Of a stretch of DNA of 64,000 bases, positions 16,306 to 25,468 are shown in pieces (position 1 is the first letter of the stretch; each line of letters begins with the position of its first letter). The DNA is from Flavobacterium azooxidireducens (GTDB taxonomy: Bacteria; Bacteroidota; Bacteroidia; Flavobacteriales; Flavobacteriaceae), in contig NZ_CP096205.1 of NCBI RefSeq assembly GCF_023195775.1, forward strand, positions 1,922,001 to 1,986,000. Direction: 5' to 3'. Below the pieces are notes generated by a model. The model was not told where the DNA came from and searched no databases. It was given only the letters and a program-made list of their open reading frames with translations. A program made the position numbers and the translations under genes.

Positions 16306-17281
16306 CTTTTTTTACAACTTCTTTTATTGGCTGAAATTCAAAATTCAATTGTAACTTAATTTTTTCATTAGAATACAAAACAGTTGTATGTAACGATTTG
16401 GCGGTTGCTCTTGAAAATCTTCTTTTTTGAAAAAACAATGTTGAAAAAAACCAATCTAATCGCCAGACAATAGATGTCATCCAAGGTTTTGCATACATAG
16501 AAGGTTTTTTAATGTTTATACCTTCTGCAATCCAAAAAATCAAATCCTTAAAAACAATATTTTCGCCTATTAAGGTAAATCGTTCTCCTGAAATATCACT
16601 TTTCATAAGTTGACACATTACAGAAACAACATCCTCTACGGCTACAAATCCGCTTGAACCTTTGGTGTAAAACGGAATTCCTTTCTTCACTTTCATAAAA
16701 ATTTCACCACTACCAGAATCCCAAAAACCAGCTCCTAAAATAACTCCCGGATTCACAATCACACAATGTAAACCTTCTTGTTCTGCTCGCCAGATTTCCA
16801 TTTCGGCACCAAATTTTGAAAGAGCATAATCGCTATGCGGTTTTTCAGGATTCCATTCGGTTTCTTCGGTAATCACGGTTTCACTTTCCTTTAAATCGCC
16901 CAAAGCGGCAATGGAACTCACGTAGCAGAATTTTTTCACACCAAAAGCCAATGCAAAATTCACCATGTTGGCTGTTCCTTCGATGTTAATTTTACGAAGA
17001 TTTTCTTCCTCCACACCATCAAACGAAATTAGAGCAGCACAATGGTAGACAAATTCTATATTTTCAAACGCTTTTTCGAGCGAAGGAATATCGTTTACAT
17101 TTCCTGAAACCCATTCGATTTTATGAAATAAATTGCTGTAATTGAGTGATTTGAAAAGATTTTTAGTTTTTTGAATACTGTTTTCTGAACGAAATAAAGC
17201 CCGAACTTTTTCGCCATTTTGAAGTAAATGAAGTAATAAATGTGCACCCACTAAGCCGGTTCCGCCTGTAACTAAATTCAT
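16283..17281 (-). CDS. NAD-dependent epimerase/dehydratase family protein
   Basis: The 332-residue extended short-chain dehydrogenase has MNLVTGGTGLVGAHLLLHLL (TGGxGxxG NAD motif, residues 5-13). It also has the active-site pattern YVSSIAALG near 119-127 and YALSKFGAE (YxxxK, about 151-159). It resembles the 3-beta-hydroxysteroid dehydrogenase/dihydroflavonol reductase branch, so the substrate could be a sugar nucleotide or a lipid-like carbonyl. The 3' end overlaps the DUF4296 gene by 23 bp in convergent orientation. A promoter-like TATCTTTG lies only 5 nt before the ATG, suggesting a leaderless transcript. Confidence 0.88.
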   Translation of the reverse strand: MNLVTGGTGLVGAHLLLHLLQNGEKVRALFRSENSIQKTKNLFKSLNYSNLFHKIEWVSGNVNDIPSLEKAFENIEFVYHCAALISFDGVEEENLRKINIEGTANMVNFALAFGVKKFCYVSSIAALGDLKESETVITEETEWNPEKPHSDYALSKFGAEMEIWRAEQEGLHCVIVNPGVILGAGFWDSGSGEIFMKVKKGIPFYTKGSSGFVAVEDVVSVMCQLMKSDISGERFTLIGENIVFKDLIFWIAEGINIKKPSMYAKPWMTSIVWRLDWFFSTLFFQKRRFSRATAKSLHTTVLYSNEKIKLQLNFEFQPIKEVVKKVSSAFLN

Positions 17282-17286
17282 AAAAA

Positions 17287-17318
17287 CAAAGATAAATGTT
17301 TCTGTTCTACATTTTCAA
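17287..17318 (-). promoter_or_regulatory. candidate promoter of the epimerase gene, probably leaderless
   Basis: On the minus strand TTG (17318-17316) and TATCTTTG (17294-17287) are 21 nt apart. The start codon A is at 17281, so transcription would begin at or next to it. Confidence 0.55.
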
Positions 17319-17334
17319 ATTATCGAATTAAAAC

Positions 17335-17342
17335 TATCTTTG
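17335..17342 (+). promoter_or_regulatory. candidate -7 element of tyrS
   Basis: TATCTTTG lies about 105 nt before the tyrS start. It is back-to-back with the divergent epimerase promoter. Confidence 0.45.
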
Positions 17343-17446
17343 CCAAAATTATTTGTTAATGAAATCGCCACTAAAAGAGGTTTGAATAAACACCGATAAA
17401 AATAAGCGATTCCATGTGACCTTTAAAAAATAAATAAAATCCACAC

Positions 17447-18754
17447 ATGAAAAATTTAGTAGAAGAATTACGTTGGAGAGGATTGTTTCACGACATGATG
17501 CCGGGAACAGAAGAGCAATTGCTAAAAGAATCTACGACTGCCTATATCGGATTTGACCCTACAGCCGACTCATTACACATTGGAAGCATGGTGCAAATCA
17601 TCTTGTTGGTTCACCTTAAAAATTTTGGTCATCAACCTATCGCTTTGGTGGGTGGAGCTACCGGAATGATTGGCGATCCGTCCGGAAAATCGGATGAAAG
17701 AAATTTGTTGGACGAAGCGACTTTGAACAAAAATGTAGAAGGAATTAAAGGTGTTTTATCTCGATTTTTAGATTTCAATTCAACTGACTCTAATGCTCCA
17801 ATTATGGTGAATAATTATGATTGGATGAAAGATTTTTCATTTATTGATTTTGCTCGTGATGTGGGTAAACGAATCACAGTGAATTATATGATGTCGAAAG
17901 ATTCTGTGAAAAAAAGATTTTCAGGTGATGGGGAAGGGATGTCGTTTACGGAGTTCACTTACCAATTAATTCAAGGTTACGATTTTTATCATTTATATAA
18001 AAACTACAACTGTTTACTTCAAATGGGTGGTTCCGATCAGTGGGGAAATATCACCACAGGAACGGAATTAGTGCGACGATTAAACGTCAACACCGAAGAT
18101 GAAGGAGCAAAAGCATTTGCGTTAACAACTCCATTAATCACTAAAGCCGATGGTTCAAAATTTGGAAAATCGGAAGGTGGAAATGTTTGGTTAACAGCGG
18201 ATAAAACGTCGCCGTATAAATTCTACCAATTTTGGTTTAATTCTACCGATGCTGATGCGGAAAAATACATCAAAATCTTTACGTTTTTAGACAAAGAAAC
18301 AATAGAAGATTTAATTGAAAAACATCAGCAAGAACCGCATTTACGTTTGTTACAAAAGAAATTAGCCGAAGAAATTACGGTTTTTGTGCATTCAAGAGAA
18401 GAATATGAAAAAGCAGTAAAAGCATCAAATATTTTGTTTGGAAATTCAACATCAGAAGATTTGAAACAATTGGATTCGCAAACATTTTTAGATGTTTTTG
18501 ACGGAATTACACAAGCAGAAATTTTAAAAGTAGACTTAGAAAACGGAATCGGTATAATTGATGCATTATCAGCAAAATCGGGTTTTTTACCTTCCAATAG
18601 CGAAGCCAGAAGAGCGTTAAAAGAAAATTCTATTTCGGTGAATCGTGAAAAAGTAACAGAAGATTTTTCACTTTCAACGAGTGATTTAATCAACAATGAA
18701 TTTGTGTTATTGCAACGAGGAAAGAAAACATATTTTATTTTGCGAGCAGTTTAA
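17447..18754 (+). CDS. tyrS: tyrosyl-tRNA synthetase
   Basis: It attaches tyrosine to tRNA-Tyr. The 435-residue class Ic enzyme has YIGFDPTADSLHIGS (HIGH-type HIGS, residues 44-47) and GSKFGKSEGG (KMSKS-type KFGKS, about 238-242). The tyrosine-binding QMGGSDQWGNI lies in between, and a C-terminal S4-like RNA-binding domain covers about 365-435 (LPSNSEARRALKENSISVN). The leader is about 105 nt long and holds an 8-codon frame at 17359-17385 without tyrosine codons, so I do not call it an attenuator. The stop is followed directly by the CGCAAC-word repeat. Confidence 0.97.
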   Translation: MKNLVEELRWRGLFHDMMPGTEEQLLKESTTAYIGFDPTADSLHIGSMVQIILLVHLKNFGHQPIALVGGATGMIGDPSGKSDERNLLDEATLNKNVEGIKGVLSRFLDFNSTDSNAPIMVNNYDWMKDFSFIDFARDVGKRITVNYMMSKDSVKKRFSGDGEGMSFTEFTYQLIQGYDFYHLYKNYNCLLQMGGSDQWGNITTGTELVRRLNVNTEDEGAKAFALTTPLITKADGSKFGKSEGGNVWLTADKTSPYKFYQFWFNSTDADAEKYIKIFTFLDKETIEDLIEKHQQEPHLRLLQKKLAEEITVFVHSREEYEKAVKASNILFGNSTSEDLKQLDSQTFLDVFDGITQAEILKVDLENGIGIIDALSAKSGFLPSNSEARRALKENSISVNREKVTEDFSLSTSDLINNEFVLLQRGKKTYFILRAV

Positions 18755-18785
18755 ACCCGTAACTCGCAACTTTCCAACCCGCAAC
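18755..18785 (+). repeat. CGCAAC-word intergenic repeat, copy 2
   Basis: It fills the 33-bp gap between the convergent tyrS and LuxE-like genes and matches 7291-7321 in 28 of 31 positions. Confidence 0.7.
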
Positions 18786-18787
18786 GG

Positions 18788-19768
18788 TTAAACAACCATC
18801 AAATTACACCCCCGAATATCACTATTATCAAAACGTCCCAACACTTCAAACGAATGGTTGGGATATTTTTTGCCCAAATCTTGTGTAGCGATAAAGGAAC
18901 AGGAATTGACATTAGCTAAATCAATCACATTGATTCCGCCGGTTTTTCCATAATCAACATACGTTAACGCATCTTCCGTGTCACGAATGAGAATAGACAT
19001 CCAAGGCGGACATTCAAAAATGCCATTTCCTAGCGAATAGGCTTGCGATAATAATTCGGTCATACCATATTCGGAATGAATGGTTGGAACGCCAAAACCA
19101 TTACATAAAATAGAATGCAATTCTTCACGGATGATTTCTTTTCGTTTGCCTTTCATTCCGCCGGTTTCCATGATAATTGTGTTTTTCAATTGAAAGGTTT
19201 GTTTTTCAACCAAATCTAACAAAGCATATGTTACACCAATTAAAAGAACATTCTGGCCGGAAGAATCCAATTCGATAAGTTTCTGAATTAATTCATCATA
19301 ATTATTCAAATAAAAACCGCTTTCAGGGTGATTTGAGCCTTCAATCAAATCATTTACCATATAAATCAATGATGAACCATCACGTTCTAAATAGGAGGGA
19401 AGCAAAGCTAAAACAACATAATCTTCAATGTTTCCATAAAGTTGTGAAAATGCTTTTCGAAAACTTTGTTCGTAAAAAGTTACATCAGTTACCAGATGCT
19501 TACTTGTCAAGGTTCCGGTTGTTCCGCTGCTAGTAAATGTTTCTTGAATTTGATCTTTCGAACTCAGAATTTCATGACTTTTGAAAAACTGAATTGGCAG
19601 AAACGGGATTTCTTCTATCGATTTTACGTTGGATTTGTCTTTTTTCAACAACGAACAAAAATCCTGATAAACCAAATTGTTGTCATATTGATGCCGAAAA
19701 ACTTTGAGCGTGATTTTCTCAAATTCTTTGTGGCTGCTGATGGAAAATATGTCGGGATAAGAATTCAT
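18788..19768 (-). CDS. LuxE-like acyl-protein synthetase family protein
   Basis: The 326-residue protein resembles the acyl-protein synthetase LuxE family (PF04443), a branch of the adenylate-forming superfamily. The phosphate-binding loop TFTSSGTTGTLTSKH lies near 77-91, and IIMETGGMKGKRKEI and IHSEYGMTELLSQAY lie downstream (about 193-250). Such proteins activate an acyl group with ATP. There are no luxCD genes here, so bioluminescence is not implied and the substrate is unknown. A link to surface polysaccharide or lipid acylation is possible. It has its own promoter-like site 5 nt upstream. Confidence 0.85.
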   Translation of the reverse strand: MNSYPDIFSISSHKEFEKITLKVFRHQYDNNLVYQDFCSLLKKDKSNVKSIEEIPFLPIQFFKSHEILSSKDQIQETFTSSGTTGTLTSKHLVTDVTFYEQSFRKAFSQLYGNIEDYVVLALLPSYLERDGSSLIYMVNDLIEGSNHPESGFYLNNYDELIQKLIELDSSGQNVLLIGVTYALLDLVEKQTFQLKNTIIMETGGMKGKRKEIIREELHSILCNGFGVPTIHSEYGMTELLSQAYSLGNGIFECPPWMSILIRDTEDALTYVDYGKTGGINVIDLANVNSCSFIATQDLGKKYPNHSFEVLGRFDNSDIRGCNLMVV

Positions 19769-19773
19769 TGGTG

Positions 19774-19800
19774 CAAAAATAGCAATAAAAAAAGCACCAA
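19774..19800 (-). promoter_or_regulatory. candidate promoter of the LuxE-like gene, probably leaderless
   Basis: Minus-strand TTG (19800-19798), 16 nt, then TATTTTTG (19781-19774) ends 5 nt before the ATG at 19768. Confidence 0.45.
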
Positions 19801-19817
19801 CTTTCGTTGATGCTTTT
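19788..19817 (-). terminator. terminator of the T9SS protein gene at 19838
   Basis: AAAAGCACCAAC and GTTGATGCTTTT form a stem with one mismatch. On the minus strand it ends in T residues (the A run at 19787-19793). Confidence 0.7.
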
Positions 19818-19837
19818 AAAATTTATGTAAAGAAAAA

Positions 19838-20638
19838 TTAGTTAATTACTAACTTTCTTGAAGCCGTTTTTCCTTCTTCGGTAATTTTAACGATATAAAC
19901 ACCTGCGTTTAAGTTAGAAACATTGATAGCTTCGTTAGAAGTTACTTTGTTTGCAACTTGTTTTCCTAGGATGTCATAAATTTGTATAGTTCTTTCAGCA
20001 TTTGCTTGAGTAGAAATGTACAAAGTTCCGTTAGTTACTGGATTTGGATATACTTTCAAACCTTCGATTGAATTTTTGTTTACAGATAAATTAGTTCCAA
20101 AAGCAACATTATCTATAAATACGCTACCGCCTGATGCATCATTAGATTCTTGAAATACTCTAAAGTCTAATCTCATAATTGTAGCTGCTGCAGGAGCAAC
20201 ACCTGTAACAGTAACTTGTTGCCAACCAGTTGTGTTTTCGTTATATGTTGAAGGTTGAAATTCAGGAACTTGTTGATTATTTGGTAGTGCTGCAGTATCT
20301 GATCTAAAAGACGCCCAATGTCTAAATCTAGCATTGTTGTCTTGATCATAATACCAATAAGTAAGTGTATAGTTTGTGCCTGGAGTAACTGCGAAATCAG
20401 TAAATCCAACTCTATTATTGCCAGTTCCGTTTGGAGCTACAAGTCTCACAGAACTTTGACCTTCGTGTACGATAGTTGTTTCTTGAGAAACAGATCCACC
20501 ATTATTACCAAGCGTAATCAACCATCCATCTGGAGTACCCTCTGTCCAAGATTCAAAACCTCCATTAGTAATTACATTTTGGGCAAAAGAAAACCCACTA
20601 ATTAACAAAATTAAAGATAAAGTGTAAAGTTTTTTCAT
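19838..20638 (-). CDS. secreted protein with carbohydrate-binding-like domain and T9SS type A sorting domain
   Basis: The 266-residue protein starts best at the ATG 20636-20638, directly before the signal peptide MKKLYTLSLILLISGFSFAQ; the frame stays open upstream without a sensible signal. A jelly-roll-like domain (about 20-185) follows, starting NVITNGGFESWTEGTPDGW, a CBM4/9-type opening. The last ~75 residues form a T9SS sorting domain (YPNPVTNGTLYIS, then IYDILGKQVA, ending TASRKLVIN). It should be exported by Sec, secreted by T9SS and attached to the cell surface. The ligand is unknown. Confidence 0.88.
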   Translation of the reverse strand: MKKLYTLSLILLISGFSFAQNVITNGGFESWTEGTPDGWLITLGNNGGSVSQETTIVHEGQSSVRLVAPNGTGNNRVGFTDFAVTPGTNYTLTYWYYDQDNNARFRHWASFRSDTAALPNNQQVPEFQPSTYNENTTGWQQVTVTGVAPAAATIMRLDFRVFQESNDASGGSVFIDNVAFGTNLSVNKNSIEGLKVYPNPVTNGTLYISTQANAERTIQIYDILGKQVANKVTSNEAINVSNLNAGVYIVKITEEGKTASRKLVIN

Positions 20639-20748
20639 TTTATAAATGTTTAGATAAAAATTATACTGCAAAGATAAGTACATTTTTTCTGAGTAGGAAA
20701 AAAAGTATGTAAAAGAATCATTAAATTATAAAAAAAGTGAAAATGTAA

Positions 20749-21090
20749 CTACTTGATAATCAATTTTCGGGTAGCAGTAGCTTCACCTTCTTTGATTTTT
20801 ATCATATAAATACCCGGAGAAAGCGAAGAAACATTTAATTCTTTGGTATTAATTGTACTTTGAAGCACAACTTTTCCAAGAATATCAAAAATGGTTACTT
20901 CTTTGGCTAATGATGATTTTGAGGTGATGTACACTTTTCCGTTACTCACCGGATTAGGGTAAAAGCTAAGCCCCTCAATGGTAGTTTCCTGAGTTTTGTT
21001 GGGTTGCTGTGGCTTGTTTTCCTGAGCAGAAACTGTCAGTGAAACAAGAAAAACCGCTAAAAGAATGGTATAAAAGTAATTTTTTTTCAT
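20749..21090 (-). CDS. minimal T9SS sorting-domain protein without cargo
   Basis: Only 113 residues: a signal peptide (about 1-22, ending VSA), a short polar linker (QENKPQQPNKTQETTIEG) and a complete T9SS type A sorting domain (SFYPNPVSNGKVYI, IFDILGKVVL, ending ATATRKLIIK). Nothing resembling a functional cargo domain is present. It follows the beta-helix lipoprotein and TonB receptor genes on the same strand and may be co-expressed with them. It could be a degraded cargo gene or a real small surface protein; the intact signal and sorting domain favour the latter. Confidence 0.85.
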   Translation of the reverse strand: MKKNYFYTILLAVFLVSLTVSAQENKPQQPNKTQETTIEGLSFYPNPVSNGKVYITSKSSLAKEVTIFDILGKVVLQSTINTKELNVSSLSPGIYMIKIKEGEATATRKLIIK

Positions 21091-21145
21091 CTTTCCGATT
21101 TGGTTTGGTAAATGTATAAAAAATATTTCAAATAGTGTACCAAAA

Positions 21146-21175
21146 AAATCCCTCTTTGTTTAAAAAGAGGGATTT
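21146..21175 (-). terminator. terminator of the beta-helix lipoprotein gene
   Basis: AAATCCCTCTTT (21146-21157) pairs with AAAGAGGGATTT (21164-21175). The A run on its left becomes the T tract on the minus strand. Confidence 0.85.
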
Positions 21176-21198
21176 AGTATGTTTTATTTTGAAAAGTA

Positions 21199-22350
21199 TT
21201 ATAGTCCTACTGTCCAACCTTGAGCCCAAGTAGGGGTGGCAGTTCCATTTCCAGCTCCAGTTGCTGAAGCATTTTCAGTGTAAATGGATTCAATATTTAC
21301 AGTTCCGCCTTCAGTATCTCTACCTTTCGTTTTAGTTGGAACGTTATCAAATTTTACATTTGAAGCTTTTAAAGTTCCGTCTAAAACATATCCTGTTCCT
21401 TCCGTATGTTGAACATCAAAACCTATTAAGAAGTTACTTAATACTAAATCATTAAAAGTACCTTTTGTACCAACTCTTAATTTTAAAGCTTGCGACTCAG
21501 TTCCTTGATCACCTAAACCAATTAAAGTCATTTTGTTTACTATAGGGTTAGATATTGGAGATGCTAAGTGGTTAGAAGAGTTGTTGTCAGCTTCAATACC
21601 TCTATTTCCTCTGCCTAAACCTAATTTACCAAACCAAAATTCATTTGTTCCGTTCCAACCTTCTGTCCAGTCAAATTGATCATCTTCATTAGAAGTAGAA
21701 ACTAAATATTTAGTGTTAACTGTTCCGCCAAAAAATTCAAAACCATCATCTGCACCTTCATGAACTTGAACATATTCTACAGTGGTTTGATTTCCCACTC
21801 CAAACAAAGAAAGTCCGTTAAATTCTTTTTCACTGTTGTAAGCAAAACCAGAATACTCAATTCTTAAATAGCGGATAGAACCTGAATTATCATTAGCAAC
21901 TGTTCCACCATAAGTTAATTCAGAAACCTCAGCAGATGCTGTTAAACCTTTATTGATTGGGGCTTTACCACAAATAACTAATCCTCCCCATTGACCTGGA
22001 GCTTTTGTAGCTTTGTCACTTGTCATTACAACTGGGTTTGAAGATGTTCCATTTACAAATATTTTTCCACCTTGAGCAACTACGATATAGGATGTTCCAA
22101 TAGTTCCTTCAATTCTGGTTCCTGCTGGAATAGTTAAAGTTGCACCATCATTAATAACAAGTTTTCCAGTTAATTTGTAAACTGTTCCTGAATTTAAAAC
22201 AACTTCACCATCGTTTATATCGCCTTTGAAATCACTTGCGTTTAGAACAAATGTAGATGAAGGTCCGTTGTTGTCATCGTCATTAGAACAGGAAGTAAAT
22301 GCAAAAGAAGAAATCAATGCAACTCCTAAGATTTTAAATAAATTTTTCAT
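21199..22350 (-). CDS. surface lipoprotein with right-handed beta-helix-like domain
   Basis: The 383-residue protein has a lipoprotein signal MKNLFKILGVALISSFAFTS followed by Cys21 and an acidic SNDDDN, which resembles a surface lipoprotein export signal. The body has repeating strand patterns (LVINDGATLTIPAGTRIEGT, VVAQGGKIFVNGTSSNPVVM, LRIEYSGFAYN). These are typical of parallel beta-helix proteins found beside TonB-dependent receptors in Bacteroidota. Its partner is probably the receptor at 22556-25288, 205 bp upstream on the same strand with a terminator between. Function unknown; an exposed binding protein is plausible. Confidence 0.8.
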   Translation of the reverse strand: MKNLFKILGVALISSFAFTSCSNDDDNNGPSSTFVLNASDFKGDINDGEVVLNSGTVYKLTGKLVINDGATLTIPAGTRIEGTIGTSYIVVAQGGKIFVNGTSSNPVVMTSDKATKAPGQWGGLVICGKAPINKGLTASAEVSELTYGGTVANDNSGSIRYLRIEYSGFAYNSEKEFNGLSLFGVGNQTTVEYVQVHEGADDGFEFFGGTVNTKYLVSTSNEDDQFDWTEGWNGTNEFWFGKLGLGRGNRGIEADNNSSNHLASPISNPIVNKMTLIGLGDQGTESQALKLRVGTKGTFNDLVLSNFLIGFDVQHTEGTGYVLDGTLKASNVKFDNVPTKTKGRDTEGGTVNIESIYTENASATGAGNGTATPTWAQGWTVGL

Positions 22351-22511
22351 TTGTGTTGTATTTTATTGTTGATTAATATTTGATGCAAAATTGAAGAAAC
22401 TTTTTTTTAGAGAGGTTAAGCTAGTGTGAATGTTTGGTTATGATACGTTGTTGTTTTTGTAAACAAAAGGTTAATTCAATTAACACGGTATTATTACTTT
22501 ATAGAAACAAA

Positions 22512-22535
22512 AAGCCTCAAAATAATTTGAGGCTT
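22512..22535 (-). terminator. terminator of the TonB-dependent receptor gene
   Basis: AAGCCTCAAA and TTTGAGGCTT form a perfect 10-bp stem. The A run to the left gives the T tract for minus-strand transcripts. Partial read-through would permit expression of the lipoprotein gene. Confidence 0.85.
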
Positions 22536-22555
22536 GATTTATATTTCTTTTCTTT

Positions 22556-25288
22556 TTAGAATTGATAATTAATACCTAAACTAAAATTCACTCCTTTTTT
22601 ATATGACAAAACAGTTATGTCTTGATTACTATTTTCCTGAGTTCTTTCAACTGTTGGATCAAGAATGTTTCTAACAGTTAAGTTTAGTCCTAAATGTTTG
22701 TTTAATTTTGTTTTAACAATAAAATCTAAAGTTCCAACGGCTTTGTCAACAAGGTTTCCTTTTGTTTCTGTACCTAAAGCATAAAGACGATCTGAAAAAT
22801 AGGAATAGGATAGGGTTGACATAATGCTTGCTTCGTTTTTCCATTCTTTAAAAAATGAAATATCACCATTTAATAATAAATCAGAAGCCCCTGTAAAACT
22901 ATCTTCTGTATTGGTTAAGTTGATGTTATAATTAGTTTCTTTTCTAACTTTTTCAGAATCTAGTTCTTGATTGGTTTGCATATAAGATGCGTTGAATCCG
23001 GCTGTTAATTTGTTTTGATTATCGGCACCAAATTCATAAATGTTTTTTCTAATTTCAAATTCAACACCAAAAACATGACCTGTATCACCAGTGTTTAGAA
23101 ATGAAATATCATTGGTTGACGATGCTAATGTTATTTCATTAATAGGGTTTAATATATATTTACCAAAAGCGGTTAATGAAATGACTTCTTCTTTTTTCGG
23201 AAAAAACTCCCATTTAAAATCAACATTATAATCTTCTGAAGGATACAAATCTGGATTACCAACTTTTACTTCTGTTACATCTTCATATACAAATAATGCT
23301 CTTTCTTTAAACTGAGGTAAAGTGTATGTTTTGCTTGCTCCAAATCGAAGGTTATTGCGTTCGTTTAATTCGTATTTTAAAATTAAACTTGGTAAAAATT
23401 CGTTTCTTTCAAATGAGTTTTTATTACCTTCATTATCAAGTTGGGTTTTCCATGAAACTTTTTGATAAACTTGTTCCATTCTAACTCCTAAAACCGATGT
23501 TAATTTTGAAGTAAGTTTATATTCTGCTTGGCCAAAAAAGGCATGAATGTTTTGTTCACCATCGTAAACTTGTGGATTTAAGTCACCACTAAAAGTTTCA
23601 ACGGTAAATAAACTATTACTAAAATTAGTTTGATTAAAAAATGAATCTAAATTATTTGGATCAACCACTGTTGTCGATTGATTGTTTGCAATTTTAAAGT
23701 TAAATTGAGTTGCTTCAAAATCACGGTTTTTGAATCGACCGTTATATCCAATTGTTAGCTTTCCTCTGAAATTATCTTCACTGTCTTTTTTAAATTTATA
23801 ATCTGAAGAAATATTAGCCGCTAACTCATCCTCAGTTAAATTTTGATAATAGCGGTGATTATCTGATGTTGTGTTGATTGCAAAGACATAGCCATTCTGA
23901 TTTTCGTTAAAAAAAAGAGTGTTTTGTGTTCTGTCAGGCATTTCGCTTGTAATTCTGTTGAATGAACCGCCCCAGTTAAATTCAATTCTATCAGTCAATT
24001 TGTGTGAACCTAATAATTGATTAACCATCAATTGATTTTGATTGTATGTTCCTCTTTGTATTAAACCGTTATCATTTTCAGCAATATCACGAATAAATCC
24101 ATAATATTCATCTTTCACTTGAGAAGAAGTATTTACAAACAGAAAATTATAATTGATTTTGTGATTCGGATTTAATTTATAACCCGCATTAAACATACCT
24201 GTTGTGTTAGTATTATAGGAGTACGTTTTTTGGTCAAATGATTTAATTTTCGCACCTTGAGCACTCACACTTTGATTAATACCTTCGCGGTAAGTAAATC
24301 CATTATCAAAAGATGCAGTAGCAAAAAGGCTCAATTTGCTTTCTTCGCCAATTGAAAATGATCTACCTGCTTTTAATACAAAATTTGAACCAATTGGATT
24401 TGCACTTTCTGGGTTTAAACTATTTTCAAAAGTAAAAGCATTCAACGGATTTGCAGGAATTTCAGCATTTGTAAAACCAAATTTATTTTGTCCTTGTTGT
24501 AAGTTGAAAACATCTTGTTCTACAGCATTTGTATTCACGGATGATCCTATTTCTAGCTGTAAAAACTTCTGACCTCTAAAATCTTTAGAAACAATGTCTA
24601 CATTTCCTCCTGCAAAATCTCCATACATTCTGCTGTTGTAAACTTTATCAATTGATATAAATTCAACAATATCAGTTGAAAATAAATTTAAACCTATATT
24701 TTTCTTTTCCGGATCATTTGAAGGAATTGGCAAACCATTCATAGATGTTGAATTATAACGATCTCCTAAACCTCTAACGAATATATTGCCCGAACCCTCT
24801 TGTTTTGTAATCCCAGTGGTTTTAGTTACAGCACCAGCAACATCACTAACTCCTTTTCTAGAAAGTTCCTGTGCACCAATGCTTTGCTTAATTTCAACGG
24901 CTTTCTGCTGTTCTAAAAGTAGAGCACTTTCTTTTTCGCGGCTTACTGTAGTTTGCACTACAACATCTTGAAGCATCATTCCGCCTCCTGCTGTCAAAGC
25001 TCTATTTACAGTAACTGTTTGATTTTCTTTGATGGTTACAGGAACTTCAATCGTTTCATAACCCAAAAAACTAAGCTGTACTATGTGATTTCCCGGTTCA
25101 ACACTCAATGCATATTTTCCATTCTCATCAGTTGTTGTTCCAATAGTTGTTCCTTTAATCTGAACATTCGCAAAAGGTAGTGGCTCATTGTTCATGTCTT
25201 TGTCTGTTAAAGTACCCGAAACAGTGCCTTTTTGTGCAAATAGGGATGAACCGATTAAAAGAAATAATAATAAAAATTTAAGTTTCAT
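22556..25288 (-). CDS. TonB-dependent outer-membrane receptor with carboxypeptidase-like N-domain
   Basis: The 910-residue protein has a signal peptide (MKLKFLLLFLLIGSSLFAQ) and a CarboxypepD_reg-like domain (about 22-95, GTVSGTLTDKDMNNEPLPFA). A plug domain follows (about 115-230, including GSGNIFVRGLGDRYNSTSMN), then a long beta-barrel ending in SLGINYQF with a terminal Phe. It imports a ligand through the outer membrane using TonB energy. SusD is absent, so it is not a classical glycan utilisation pair. It is divergent from the response regulator/sensor pair at 25469, which could control it; many flavobacterial PhoBR-like pairs have such neighbours. The substrate is unknown. Confidence 0.9.
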   Translation of the reverse strand: MKLKFLLLFLLIGSSLFAQKGTVSGTLTDKDMNNEPLPFANVQIKGTTIGTTTDENGKYALSVEPGNHIVQLSFLGYETIEVPVTIKENQTVTVNRALTAGGGMMLQDVVVQTTVSREKESALLLEQQKAVEIKQSIGAQELSRKGVSDVAGAVTKTTGITKQEGSGNIFVRGLGDRYNSTSMNGLPIPSNDPEKKNIGLNLFSTDIVEFISIDKVYNSRMYGDFAGGNVDIVSKDFRGQKFLQLEIGSSVNTNAVEQDVFNLQQGQNKFGFTNAEIPANPLNAFTFENSLNPESANPIGSNFVLKAGRSFSIGEESKLSLFATASFDNGFTYREGINQSVSAQGAKIKSFDQKTYSYNTNTTGMFNAGYKLNPNHKINYNFLFVNTSSQVKDEYYGFIRDIAENDNGLIQRGTYNQNQLMVNQLLGSHKLTDRIEFNWGGSFNRITSEMPDRTQNTLFFNENQNGYVFAINTTSDNHRYYQNLTEDELAANISSDYKFKKDSEDNFRGKLTIGYNGRFKNRDFEATQFNFKIANNQSTTVVDPNNLDSFFNQTNFSNSLFTVETFSGDLNPQVYDGEQNIHAFFGQAEYKLTSKLTSVLGVRMEQVYQKVSWKTQLDNEGNKNSFERNEFLPSLILKYELNERNNLRFGASKTYTLPQFKERALFVYEDVTEVKVGNPDLYPSEDYNVDFKWEFFPKKEEVISLTAFGKYILNPINEITLASSTNDISFLNTGDTGHVFGVEFEIRKNIYEFGADNQNKLTAGFNASYMQTNQELDSEKVRKETNYNINLTNTEDSFTGASDLLLNGDISFFKEWKNEASIMSTLSYSYFSDRLYALGTETKGNLVDKAVGTLDFIVKTKLNKHLGLNLTVRNILDPTVERTQENSNQDITVLSYKKGVNFSLGINYQF

Positions 25289-25468
25289 TATGTGTTGTTT
25301 AATTTTTGTGCAAAATAACGGCTACCTTGTAAAGTTGATGTTACCCACTTGTTACGATTTTGTTTCAATTGAGTTACCAAAACGTTAACAGATTAAATTA
25401 CCGTTAACAACGTAAATCATTTTGTATTATCTTTACCTTTACATCGCAAAACGCACACTATTTTGGAT

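Noticed and set aside
17359..17385. Eight-codon frame in the tyrS leader as a possible attenuator
   Set aside because: It has no tyrosine codons and no terminator/antiterminator pair follows, so nothing supports regulation.
18325..18696. 123-codon open frame on the minus strand inside tyrS
   Set aside because: Antisense shadow of tyrS; serine/asparagine-rich composition follows from the complementary codons.
18788..19768. Bioluminescence role for the LuxE-like gene
   Set aside because: No luxA, B, C or D neighbours; the family is broader than luminescence.
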